This document shows, piece by piece, positions 44,092 through 52,624 of a stretch of DNA of 64,000 nt (positions within the stretch are counted from its first letter, which is position 1; each line of letters starts with the position of its first letter). A model generated the notes under the pieces. The model did not search any database, was not told the origin of the DNA, and was given only the letters and a program-made list of their open reading frames with translations. The stretch is from Paenibacillus turpanensis (lineage in GTDB: Bacteria; Bacillota; Bacilli; Paenibacillales; YIM-B00363), in assembly GCF_011421635.1 (NCBI RefSeq), contig NZ_WTLI01000005.1:1-64000 (forward strand). Direction: 5' to 3'. The translations under genes and the position numbers were made by a program.

Positions 44092-46842
44092 GTGAAAAGA
44101 TCGGCGGTTCTTTTAGTATTTGTCTTGTTATTAGCCTCCGCTGCCGGTTATTATGCGGTACAGCATAAAGAATTGCTTGGTAAACATCCGTTCAAGCAGG
44201 AGCGAACTTTTCAAAATGTAACGAAAGCAGCGGCCGATGAGCAGCAAAACCTTTACATTATCGAAAATAGCAGGAAAACGATCAGCAAAATAAGCTCCGA
44301 CGGGACTCTTTTATACACCATAGAGATGGAAGAGGAAGAGAGGTATCAGTTCAATGAATTGGCGGTTGACGACGATGGCAGTCTTTATGTGGTCAGAACG
44401 TTATTGGATATGTACGATATCGAGGTTCGAGGGGAGCAGCTGGTAAAATATCATTCAGATGGCAGCTTCGATAAAGTGTTATTCCATCAAAGCTACGACG
44501 ATCCGATGAAGAAACGATACCGGGTCGGAGGGTTGAAGGCTCCGACGGCAGCGGGGGGAACCATTCACTTTTTTCTAGAAGAGCAGCATCAGTTCTCACT
44601 TTATCGTATTTCAGCAAATTCCACCGAGCCTGTTCCGGTTTACAGTATCACGCTGCCAGCGAATCAGGTATTGGCGGACGTAAGCGGAGTAACACCGGGT
44701 CACATTTATTATACGACGCGCAGCGGGGAGATGTACCGTGCTGAATCGGATGGAAATTCCACACTTGTGTACCCTATGACCGGAACGGGGAGGACATTGC
44801 GGAATTTTCCGGAGAGCTTGTACGTCGACCCGCATGGTCGACCGATATTTGTCGATTATCATTTGCATTCGATTAACAGGCTTGATCCAAAGCAGCCCTA
44901 TGTAATCGAAGAGCTCGTCAACTTAGAGAAGGCGAAGCAGTCCGGTGTGAGCCTGCTTTTTGATCAAATCGAGTTAAGTGCCGCCCCAGCCGGTGAACTA
45001 TGGATCGCAGAGAGCAGTCAGCTTGTACAAAGACTGCCGAACGGGCAGCTTGAACCGGCCATTGTTCATGTGAATTATTCTTCCGATGAGAAGCGGCACA
45101 TTTGGCTCGTTTGGGCTGCTGCTGCTTTGGGGGTCTTACTTTACCTTTATGCCTTAAAGCTGCTATATATTAACATCATGAATCGCCGGATTCCTCTTAT
45201 GGTGAAGCAAATTACCGTCAGCGTGCCGATTATTGCCGGTTCCATGATTTTACTATCCGCCTTTATCTATAATAATTTCGTATTGAAAATGGAAGAAGAA
45301 GCCGTTCATGAGCTGAAGCTGCTGGCGAGTAATGGAGCTAATCTTATTGACGGTGAACTGCTGAATCGCATTCAATCCCCGGCAGATTATGAAAAAGAGA
45401 CGTACAGGTTGATTAGAAATCGGATCGACTCAATCTTTCATTTACCGGGCAGCACGGAAAGTGAGGGCTTTTACAAGGCGATTTATAAAGTGGAGAATGG
45501 GAGCCTCTATCGAATTCTAGAAGACAATGACGAGGCGCATATGTTTTATCCGTTTCCCTTAACTCCTGAAAATTTGAATGTCATTGCGAAGGGTGTCGTT
45601 GAATCAGGAAATTGGAATGACGGAACGGGCGAATGGAAGTATGCCATTGCTCCAATTATGAGCAGCTCCGGAAAGATTGTCGGGATCTTCGAGGCTAGCC
45701 GGAACATGGAAGAAATTGTAGACCACCGCCGTGATGTGCTTAACCAATTTACAATTACGATCATCGTTTTTTCGATTGGTATTACGGTTTTATTTATCAT
45801 TATGACCTACATATTGCTCTCCTCTATCACCAAGCTGCGGAATAGCGTAGCTGAAATTGCTAAAGGGAATTGGGACGCCATCGTAACCATTCGTACGAGG
45901 GATGAGGTTTCGGAGCTCGGCGACAGCATTAATTTTATGGCGGGAGAAATTCGAGATAATATCAACAAATTGGAAAAGCTGAGCCAAGCTTATTATCGTT
46001 TCGTCCCGCAACAGGTATTACAGCTGCTGGGCAAGAAAACGATTCTCGATGTACAGCTGGGTGATCAGGTCGAGGACACGATGTGTACGATGGTTTGCAA
46101 TATTCGTAATTTTTACCTTTTATCCAAACAATTATCGCCGGAGCAAAATTTTAATTTTGTTAACTCCTTCTTAAAACGATTCGGACCTTATGTTCGCGAG
46201 CATCAAGGAATCGTAAACAACTACCTCGGTCCCGGTTTTTTGGCTTTATTTCCCGAACAGGGGGATGGCGCCCTTACAGCTTGCATTGAGATCCGAAGGG
46301 AGTTAAGCAGCTACAATCAGCATCGTGGTAACTCAGGATATGAGCCGGTTGATTTAGGAATTGGGCTGCATAAAGGGCCACTGCGTCTTGGAATCATTGG
46401 TGAAGAACAACGGCTTGAAAATAATATTATTTCCGAACACGTGAACCTGTCCGCTACGCTTGAAAGGTTATCTGCACCGCTTGGAGCCTGCATTCTTATC
46501 ACGGAAAGTGTGATCCAATCGTTAACCCATCCAGCTGCTTTTCAATATCGCAGCCTTGGCATGATTTGGTCAGAAGGCCTGCTTGAGCCGCTCCAGCTCT
46601 ACGATGTGTATCAGGGAGACCCGGAAACCATCCGGAGTTTAAAGGAAGCTACAAAAATGCAATTTGAGAAGGCCGTCATGCTGTATCAGCGGGGTCGATT
46701 TTTTGACGCAAGAGAAGCATTTTTGTCGGTTATTAAGCAAAATCGACAGGACAAAGCGGCACAGCTCTATTTTTATGTGTGTGATCAATACTTCCAGTCG
46801 GGTACGTCCACGGAATGGAACGGTACGTTGTTTGTTTCCTAA
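44092..46842 (+). CDS. Membrane protein with extracellular propeller, HAMP and degenerate class III nucleotide cyclase domain
   Basis: 916 residues behind CAGGAGGCGG. Order: N-terminal TM (1-22), NHL-like propeller outside (about 40-335), two TMs (about 342-400), a second extracellular sensor segment (about 405-550), TM (about 555-578), HAMP, cyclase domain (about 640-825) and a TPR-like tail. The cyclase block follows the [22 protein letters not shown] family but has lost key residues. The first metal Asp of the FSDIRxFT motif is Asn670 (CNIRNF), the second in the GD motif is Pro714 (YLGPGF), and the transition-state Arg of NLASRLE is Thr789. Catalysis is therefore unlikely. It may serve as a receptor/scaffold linked to the eCIS. 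Confidence 0.85.
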   Translation: MKRSAVLLVFVLLLASAAGYYAVQHKELLGKHPFKQERTFQNVTKAAADEQQNLYIIENSRKTISKISSDGTLLYTIEMEEEERYQFNELAVDDDGSLYVVRTLLDMYDIEVRGEQLVKYHSDGSFDKVLFHQSYDDPMKKRYRVGGLKAPTAAGGTIHFFLEEQHQFSLYRISANSTEPVPVYSITLPANQVLADVSGVTPGHIYYTTRSGEMYRAESDGNSTLVYPMTGTGRTLRNFPESLYVDPHGRPIFVDYHLHSINRLDPKQPYVIEELVNLEKAKQSGVSLLFDQIELSAAPAGELWIAESSQLVQRLPNGQLEPAIVHVNYSSDEKRHIWLVWAAAALGVLLYLYALKLLYINIMNRRIPLMVKQITVSVPIIAGSMILLSAFIYNNFVLKMEEEAVHELKLLASNGANLIDGELLNRIQSPADYEKETYRLIRNRIDSIFHLPGSTESEGFYKAIYKVENGSLYRILEDNDEAHMFYPFPLTPENLNVIAKGVVESGNWNDGTGEWKYAIAPIMSSSGKIVGIFEASRNMEEIVDHRRDVLNQFTITIIVFSIGITVLFIIMTYILLSSITKLRNSVAEIAKGNWDAIVTIRTRDEVSELGDSINFMAGEIRDNINKLEKLSQAYYRFVPQQVLQLLGKKTILDVQLGDQVEDTMCTMVCNIRNFYLLSKQLSPEQNFNFVNSFLKRFGPYVREHQGIVNNYLGPGFLALFPEQGDGALTACIEIRRELSSYNQHRGNSGYEPVDLGIGLHKGPLRLGIIGEEQRLENNIISEHVNLSATLERLSAPLGACILITESVIQSLTHPAAFQYRSLGMIWSEGLLEPLQLYDVYQGDPETIRSLKEATKMQFEKAVMLYQRGRFFDAREAFLSVIKQNRQDKAAQLYFYVCDQYFQSGTSTEWNGTLFVS

Positions 46843-46874
46843 ACATAAGCATTCACGAAAAAGGAGAGATTTCG

Positions 46875-47606
46875 ATGGCCATGTTTGAATCTTACCAGCG
46901 AAAAAGGCAAACTCCCGTTTTACAACAACCCCAAGTCAGTAAAGCAAAGAATCCAAGCGCACTTGAAAACGATCCCTTGCAGCTGCAGCGTACCCTTGGC
47001 AACCATGCGGTTGGAAATTGGTTATCGCAAGCGTTTGCCGGAAGCAACGGCCATCCTTCTATTACACTTCAAGCCAAGATGGTGGTTCGACCAGCTGGAG
47101 ATGCGTTTGAGCAGGAGGCCGACCAAATGGGGAAAGCCGTTGTGGAGCATTTATCTACGCCCCAACCAAGCACCAGCGAACATCCGGTACAACGAATGGA
47201 GGAGCCCGAGGAAGAGGAGCTGCAGATGAAGCCGGCGATCGAAAGCATTCAACGTATGGATGGATTGGAAGACGAAGAAGTCCAAATGAAAGGGATGGGA
47301 GACGGCTTCGAGGCCGGTTCTGCAATTGAACAGGAAATCCAGACTTTAAAGGGTGCTGGAAGTAAACTGGACACTGAGATTCAGCAAAAAATGGAGGACG
47401 CTTTCCAAACAGACTTTAGCTCTGTGAATATTCATACGGGTGAACGGGCGGACCAGTTAAGTCAATCGATTGGGGCAAAAGCTTTTACAACGGGCAGTGA
47501 TATTTTTTTCGGAGACGGCGAATATAATCCGGGCAGTCGTGAGGGACAGGAGCTTTTGGGGCATGAGCTGACACATGTTATTCAGCAGGGGGGAATCCGG
47601 CGGTAA
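46875..47606 (+). CDS. DUF4157 protein with HExxH zinc-protease motif, eCIS-associated candidate effector
   Basis: About 243 residues from ATG 46875 (AAGGAGAG 8 bases upstream). Residues about 35-52 hold [17 protein letters not shown], the same motif as the 886-aa candidate effector. [13 protein letters not shown] follows, then an acidic linker with two copies of the pattern QRM-x6-EEE-x-QMK. The DUF4157 core is [37 protein letters not shown], ending in [17 protein letters not shown] (47562-47576) is a complete HExxH. DUF4157 is strongly associated with eCIS and is thought to be a metalloprotease or cargo-related module. It ends right after the core, so no further toxin domain is attached. 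Confidence 0.85.
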   Translation: MAMFESYQRKRQTPVLQQPQVSKAKNPSALENDPLQLQRTLGNHAVGNWLSQAFAGSNGHPSITLQAKMVVRPAGDAFEQEADQMGKAVVEHLSTPQPSTSEHPVQRMEEPEEEELQMKPAIESIQRMDGLEDEEVQMKGMGDGFEAGSAIEQEIQTLKGAGSKLDTEIQQKMEDAFQTDFSSVNIHTGERADQLSQSIGAKAFTTGSDIFFGDGEYNPGSREGQELLGHELTHVIQQGGIRR

Positions 47607-47851
47607 CTTCTATGCTGGTACAACTGCGGTTCAATTACCGGTATCAAATAGCTCATTACAAGGTTATTTGTCAGCATCATTCGTAGAATAATGTGTAAGC
47701 AAGCGACAGTTAGTCAAAGTAAACAGACAGAGAAGGACAAATAAGGTTTTTTTGCAAACCAATCATGGGGAATTTCATTTACGTAAACAATTATTTTTTT
47801 CAAGCATCGTATGTGGTAAGATAAGTCTCAAAAACTTGTAAGGATGAACCG

Positions 47852-48592
47852 ATGAGCATGAACCAACTCGAACAATTGAAGCGGATCCGCAACTCGCTTA
47901 CGCGTTTTATGATGATGTATAAATTCGCGCTGCAAGAAGTGGAAACCAAAATCGACATTTTGCAAGAAGAGTTTCAGTTTCTGCACGATTATAATCCAAT
48001 TGAACATACGAAGTCCCGCATTAAAACTCCGGAAAGCATTATGAAAAAGCTTTATCGTAAAGGGGGCGTTGGCTCCCTAGAGGAAATTCGGGAACACATT
48101 AAGGACATTGCCGGCATTCGAATCACGTGCTCTTTCGTCTCGGATATTTACTACATCAGCCGCATGCTGCAAAACCAGAACGATCTTCAGGTTGTATCCA
48201 TAAAGGACTATATAAAAAATCCAAAACCGAATGGATATAAAAGTTTGCACCTGCTTGTCAAGGTTCCCGTATTTATGTCCGACCGTCAGGAATCCGTATA
48301 TGTAGAGGTGCAAATCCGTACGATCGCAATGGATTTTTGGGCGAGCCTTGAACACAAGATATTTTACAAATTTAACGGAACGGTACCGCAACGATTTTTA
48401 AATGAGTTAAAGGAAGCTGCGGATTCGGCCAATGAGCTGGATGAGAAGATGGAGCGGCTTCATTCTGAAATCAGCCAGATTAAAACCGATCAATCCTCTA
48501 ATCAAGGACTGGATTCAGCTTTGTTTGGCGGAAATGTGAAGCTGCCGATTCCAAATCAGTTGTTGTCGCTGCTTTCAGAGGAAGAGAAGTAA
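47852..48592 (+). CDS. Small alarmone synthetase (RelA/SpoT domain GTP pyrophosphokinase)
   Basis: 246 residues. EHTKSRIKTPESIMKKL, HIKDIAGIRI, NPKPNGYKSLHLLV and VEVQIRTIAMDFWASLEHKIFY are the synthetase motifs of single-domain RelQ/YjbM enzymes, which make (p)ppGpp from ATP and GTP/GDP. No hydrolase, TGS or ACT domain. It is somewhat longer than YjbM because of N- and C-terminal helical extensions. The 245 bases upstream hold no gene; an AT-rich stretch with TAAGAT at 47817 is a weak promoter candidate. A terminator follows. It is probably unrelated to the eCIS. Confidence 0.93.
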   Translation: MSMNQLEQLKRIRNSLTRFMMMYKFALQEVETKIDILQEEFQFLHDYNPIEHTKSRIKTPESIMKKLYRKGGVGSLEEIREHIKDIAGIRITCSFVSDIYYISRMLQNQNDLQVVSIKDYIKNPKPNGYKSLHLLVKVPVFMSDRQESVYVEVQIRTIAMDFWASLEHKIFYKFNGTVPQRFLNELKEAADSANELDEKMERLHSEISQIKTDQSSNQGLDSALFGGNVKLPIPNQLLSLLSEEEK

Positions 48593-48616
48593 GCTGTGAG
48601 TTAACCATCAATTCCC

Positions 48617-48657
48617 AATCGTACATAAGGGGGCTGCCCTTTTGTACGATTTTTTTT
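48617..48657 (+). terminator. Intrinsic terminator, first copy of a repeated hairpin
   Basis: AATCGTACATAAGGG pairs with CCCTTTTGTACGATT and is followed by a run of T residues. A near-identical hairpin occurs at 52522. Confidence 0.88.
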
Positions 48658-48726
48658 ATGCAAAATCGGATTACGATATGAAACGAGGGATGTAATTTGT
48701 AAATCATGTGGAGGTTGGAGATTCGT

Positions 48727-50496
48727 ATGAAGAAGAAAAAATTAGAAGCCATACCATTTCGAAAAGGGTTTGTCGTACTTACTGGTGCGATGATCATTGC
48801 ATCGTCGAGCGGGTTCGCTTTACCTGTCTCTGCGGCATCTGACGTCGTTGTCTCTACATCAGATCAAGGGCTGGAGCCGGCTGCTGCTGCGGAACTTGAT
48901 TATACTTCCTTACTTGCGCAGAAGCATATTCTGCCATTGGTTTATAGCGCGGCTGCTGAATCGGATAAGGAAATTGAAGATGTTCTTGAACTGGTAGAAG
49001 CCGGTCATTCACTCGCAGGGGCTACCGGGGTTAATGCCGGAACGTTGCGAGAGAAGCTGCACAAAGAATTAAGATTAGGGCTGGAATTAGAAGCAATCCA
49101 TGGAAACATTACTCGTAAGCAAGCTAACGAGGCTCTTCAAATCGCTACTTCTATACTCGATAAAGGGATTTCCACCTCGTGGAATGCTGCAGTTGACGCT
49201 GTTACCGTGAAGACAGACGGACAGGAAATCGTAAATCGGCGGATTGCGAACATTGTGTACGATGCAGCTGTATGGGGTGAGAAGGCCTCCATAGAGGTCC
49301 GCCGCGCGCTTAGAGAAGGTCAAACGTTAATGGATGCGGCTACGCCGAATACCGGTGAAAACGCGCAATACGACAACGATGATGACGGTGATCGTACCCC
49401 ACTGTACGAAGATATTACACTTTCCGATTACCTTTCCGAACTCCTTCAGAGAGACCTTAAAGAAAATGCTGCGGCAGGGAAAATCACGCGGGAAGAAGCC
49501 GAACAGTTTAAGCATACAGGCACTGAAGAAATTTCAAACATTTTAAGAACCCCTGGATATGAGCCTGAAGCAACGGACTGGATGAAACGATATGGTAAAC
49601 AAATCGTGGACAATCGAGTGAATTTAATTAATCATGATGTAGCCATCATGTCAGACGACGATTTCGATGACGCATATGATGCTCTTGTTCGTGGCGATAG
49701 CCCAGTATCCGTTGCTGGAATGTCCGAGGGAGAAATCGTAAAGAGACTTGTAGACAAGGCTGAACAAGATCTTGAAGAGGCTTGGTCCGGCGGGTATATT
49801 AGTACGTCCTTAGCCGAGGAGTTAAAGAAGGAAGCGGTCGAGCAGTTGGCTGGTGCTCTTCGATCGAGTGTGGTTTCGACCGAACATGAAGCTTCGGGTA
49901 CGGCGCCCGCGAATACCTCTATTGCTCAAGCAAGCATCCGAGGGGTGATTGAACAAAGTCTATTATTTGGCGATAGTGATTTATCAGTAGATGAAGTAAG
50001 GAGTGCGTTTGAATCGGGAGAGACACTTCTTCAGGCGACAGGCGAAGACAAAGAGGTGCTGTTAGGTGCACTGCAATCAAATGCCGATCAATATATTGAG
50101 AGTCAAATCAAATATGGCAATCTGTCTCCGCAAGCTTTGGAGCCGACGAAGGCGATGGCACATGGTTTGATTGCGAATGCGATTTCAACTTCAGGCTATA
50201 TTCCTGTAGTGGATGCAAAAGCTTACGTACAAGAGCGTCTGGATCAAGTCCTCGCAGATAGCGCGGTGCTTGCAGATCAGTCCAAGAAAGAATTGCTTCA
50301 AAGCTTGGCACAAGGCCAATCGCTCCCCGAAGCTGTCGGGCTGGATAAGGGTGACCTGATCTTTAGGTTGACCAGTGCAGTGAATCGTGAGCTGGTCCGC
50401 TTTTCGGCGAATGGAAGCTTATCTCAATCAGAAGTTGACGAGGCACTGTCCAGTTACATTTCCGGATTGCGATCTATGATGGGAAATCAGCAATAG
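48727..50496 (+). CDS. Secreted protein built of about five repeated helical modules
   Basis: 589 residues from ATG 48727 (GGAGGTTGGAG upstream; ATG 48706 is in frame but poorly placed). Signal peptide, with AxA-type site after VSAA. The mature part repeats a unit of roughly 90-110 residues: a helix, then a short motif such as LREGQTLMDAA, FESGETLLQATG or LAQGQSLPEAVG, then a helix pair with GKITREEAEQ, GYISTSLAEE, GNLSPQALEP or GSLSQSEVDE at the turn. The repeats diverge from one another. One acidic linker (DNDDDGD, about residue 218) separates the second and third. No catalytic motif is seen. An extracellular scaffold or wall-associated protein is likely. Confidence 0.78.
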   Translation: MKKKKLEAIPFRKGFVVLTGAMIIASSSGFALPVSAASDVVVSTSDQGLEPAAAAELDYTSLLAQKHILPLVYSAAAESDKEIEDVLELVEAGHSLAGATGVNAGTLREKLHKELRLGLELEAIHGNITRKQANEALQIATSILDKGISTSWNAAVDAVTVKTDGQEIVNRRIANIVYDAAVWGEKASIEVRRALREGQTLMDAATPNTGENAQYDNDDDGDRTPLYEDITLSDYLSELLQRDLKENAAAGKITREEAEQFKHTGTEEISNILRTPGYEPEATDWMKRYGKQIVDNRVNLINHDVAIMSDDDFDDAYDALVRGDSPVSVAGMSEGEIVKRLVDKAEQDLEEAWSGGYISTSLAEELKKEAVEQLAGALRSSVVSTEHEASGTAPANTSIAQASIRGVIEQSLLFGDSDLSVDEVRSAFESGETLLQATGEDKEVLLGALQSNADQYIESQIKYGNLSPQALEPTKAMAHGLIANAISTSGYIPVVDAKAYVQERLDQVLADSAVLADQSKKELLQSLAQGQSLPEAVGLDKGDLIFRLTSAVNRELVRFSANGSLSQSEVDEALSSYISGLRSMMGNQQ

Positions 50497-50517
50497 CAGT
50501 TTGCCAGTAAGCAAGTG

Positions 50518-50563
50518 TTCAAACAGCTTTAGTCCTGTATCCTAAGGACTAAGGCTGTTTGAA
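50518..50563. terminator. Long palindrome after the repeat-module protein gene
   Basis: TTCAAACAGC TTTAGTCC pairs with GGACTAAG GCTGTTTGAA over about 20 bp with one G-U pair. It probably ends transcription or protects the RNA end, although no T run follows. Confidence 0.6.
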
Positions 50564-50590
50564 TTATGTGAGGTTTGAGAGAGAAATGCC

Positions 50591-50600
50591 TGCTATAATG
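50591..50600 (+). promoter_or_regulatory. Extended -10 promoter for the two-component operon
   Basis: TGCTATAAT (50591-50599) is an extended -10 box about 33 bases before the kinase ATG. No strong -35 is seen, as is usual for extended -10 promoters. Confidence 0.5.
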
Positions 50601-50631
50601 ATAGAATGACATAAACGTAAGGAGAAGCAGC

Positions 50632-51840
50632 ATGGATAAAAGGGATGAGATTACTCTATCGCATATCGATTCAGCCCATGTTCTCGTTGAGGCTAGAAAA
50701 CTCATTGCGCTGTGGATGTCCTTGGCATTTATTGGAACCTTAATGGTGGAATACACAGTTGGCGGAGAGCTGGTCCAAAGCATACTTTTTATCGTAATGT
50801 ATTTGCTTCACTATATACTTCATTGGCACGTCGGAGCAATCACCTCTAGGAGTCCGCCACTCTACTTTGGGTTTCAAGGTATTGTCATCTACTTGTCTGC
50901 GTACTTCGCACCCGTAGCACATTCGATTATTCTCATTACGTTATATCCTATTCTAATTGCGCAGGGATTCAGTATGTACCGCAGAAGCTGGAAGTTTGGA
51001 GTGGTTGTTAGCTATTATGTAATGATGTTTTGCACATACACGAGTATAACCGGCGGGCTGAAGTCAACGCTGTACATATTACCTACATTTATTTTAATGA
51101 CGTTAATCACGGTAATGGCTGCTAACCTGACCCTTCGACAATTTGATGCAAGACTGCGCATGCAGGTTTTTCTAAACGAACTGGAGCAAGCGCATCGGAA
51201 GGTTGAGGAATTAACGGTGGCGAATGAACGACAACGAATGGCCAGGGATTTACATGATACATTAGCTCAAGGTTTGGCAGGCTTGGTCATGCAGTTAGAA
51301 GCCATCGATGCTCATTTAACCAAGGGAAACGAGAAACGGGCACAGGAAATCGTAAAACAATCCGGTATTCGAGTAAGACAAACTTTGGCGGAGGCTAGAG
51401 AAGCGATTGATGATTTGCGCTCCTTATCCTCAGCATCCATCGACTTGGCTGATGCATTAAACAATGAAATTAATCGATTTAGGCAAGCAACGGGCATCAG
51501 CATCAATACGGATTTTTCTATAGTAGGAGATGTACCCAAATTATTTATCGAGCACGGACGGCATATCATCCGCGAGTGTTTGACCAATATCGCTAAACAT
51601 GCGGAAGCGGAGCAAGTAAGGATCGTTGTTAAGAAGAGAGAGAGTGAATTAATCATTGAAATTATCGATGACGGAAAAGGATTTGATATCCATTCAGTCG
51701 AATCGTTAACGGGTCACTATGGGATCATTGGCATTAAAGAACGCTGCCGAATCCTCGGCGGCAAGCTGATGCTGGAAAGCGGGCGGAACGGTACCACTGT
51801 ACGAGTTGAACTGCCTATACGGAAAGAGGATTTGGTATGA
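50632..51840 (+). CDS. NarL-type sensor histidine kinase
   Basis: 402 residues behind TAAGGAGAAG. About six TM helices occupy residues 20-165, followed by a coiled linker. The HisKA_3 box is RQRMARDLHDTLAQGLAGLV (phospho-acceptor His in DLHD). The ATPase domain has ECLTNIAKHA, DDGKGFD and GHYGIIGIKERC. A multi-TM sensor with almost no extracellular loop suggests sensing in the membrane, e.g. envelope stress or lipophilic agents. The stop overlaps the ATG of the response regulator. Confidence 0.93.
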   Translation: MDKRDEITLSHIDSAHVLVEARKLIALWMSLAFIGTLMVEYTVGGELVQSILFIVMYLLHYILHWHVGAITSRSPPLYFGFQGIVIYLSAYFAPVAHSIILITLYPILIAQGFSMYRRSWKFGVVVSYYVMMFCTYTSITGGLKSTLYILPTFILMTLITVMAANLTLRQFDARLRMQVFLNELEQAHRKVEELTVANERQRMARDLHDTLAQGLAGLVMQLEAIDAHLTKGNEKRAQEIVKQSGIRVRQTLAEAREAIDDLRSLSSASIDLADALNNEINRFRQATGISINTDFSIVGDVPKLFIEHGRHIIRECLTNIAKHAEAEQVRIVVKKRESELIIEIIDDGKGFDIHSVESLTGHYGIIGIKERCRILGGKLMLESGRNGTTVRVELPIRKEDLV

Positions 51841-52499
51841 AGCATAAAGTTCTTATTGTCGACGATCACTTTGTCGTAAGGGAAGGCTTAAAGTTAATTA
51901 TCGAAACGAGCGATCAATATGCTGTCGTCGGGGAAGCGAAAGACGGTGAGGAAGCGCTGCGACTTGCAGTGGAGCTTGCACCTGATGTCATTCTCATGGA
52001 TCTTAACATGCCTCGAAAAGGTGGGCTGGAAACGATCAGGGAGTTAAAAGAGAAGGCGATCAGCATCCCCATTGTGATCCTGACTACGTATAATGAAGAC
52101 GACCTCATGATTCGCGGCCTGCAATTAGGAGCGAAGGGATATCTGCTGAAAGATACAGGACGGGAACATCTCTTTCAAACGCTCGATTCAGCTGTCCGAG
52201 GCGACACATTACTTCAACCGGAGATCATGGAGAAGGTGTTCCGCGAAAAGCATGAACGCGTTACGGAAGACCAACCGAAACACCCCTACAACACGGTATT
52301 GTCTGAAAAGGAACAAGTTGTTCTGCAAGCCATCGCACATGGCTTTCGGAGCAAGGAAATTGCTTTTGACATGGGCATATCGGAGCGGACCGTAAAGGCC
52401 CACTTAACCCATATCTATAACAAGCTCGGCGTTGATTCCCGGTCCCAGGCCGTAGCGATCGCAGTAGAACGCGGGCTTGTCCACCTTAGAGACAATTAA
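51837..52499 (+). CDS. NarL/FixJ-family response regulator
   Basis: 220 residues. The receiver domain has the acidic pair in IVDDH, the phospho-acceptor Asp in ILMDLNMP, and the conserved Thr/Lys (LTTY, YLLKD). The C-terminal LuxR-type HTH is LSEKEQVVLQAIAHGFRSKEIA...SERTVKAHLTHIYNKL. Paired with the upstream kinase by an ATGA overlap. The RND efflux operon begins 125 bases downstream in the same direction and is a likely target. Confidence 0.94.
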   Translation: MKHKVLIVDDHFVVREGLKLIIETSDQYAVVGEAKDGEEALRLAVELAPDVILMDLNMPRKGGLETIRELKEKAISIPIVILTTYNEDDLMIRGLQLGAKGYLLKDTGREHLFQTLDSAVRGDTLLQPEIMEKVFREKHERVTEDQPKHPYNTVLSEKEQVVLQAIAHGFRSKEIAFDMGISERTVKAHLTHIYNKLGVDSRSQAVAIAVERGLVHLRDN

Positions 52500-52521
52500 A
52501 AAATTACAGCAACGTTTGCCC

Positions 52522-52561
52522 AATCGTACATAAGGGAGCTTCCCCTTTGTACGATTTTTTT
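52522..52561 (+). terminator. Intrinsic terminator, second copy of the repeated hairpin
   Basis: AATCGTACATAAGGG AGCTT CCCCTTTGTACGATT followed by T residues, nearly the same arms as the terminator at 48617. Confidence 0.88.
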
Positions 52562-52624
52562 GTTTTATTTTCCCTTTATGATGAATTCATCACTAAAGAT
52601 AGAAGGGTTGAGGGGAGTGCGGGG

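Noticed and set aside
15955-47606. Interpretation as a prophage or a PBSX-like defective phage
   Set aside because: No integrase, portal, terminase, capsid, holin or endolysin gene; AAA+ ATPase, DUF4255 and DUF4157 genes are eCIS markers.
15955-47606. Interpretation as a type VI secretion system
   Set aside because: No TssJLM membrane complex, no ClpV, a single sheath gene in place of the TssB/TssC pair, and a Gram-positive context.
47607-47851. A further gene or terminator between DUF4157 and the alarmone synthetase
   Set aside because: Only short frames and a weak GGTTT/AAACC hairpin are present; nothing convincing.
52547-52624. An upstream extension of the RND pump gene
   Set aside because: These codons overlap the 3' arm and T run of the terminator at 52522 and are not conserved-looking; ATG 52625 has a good site.
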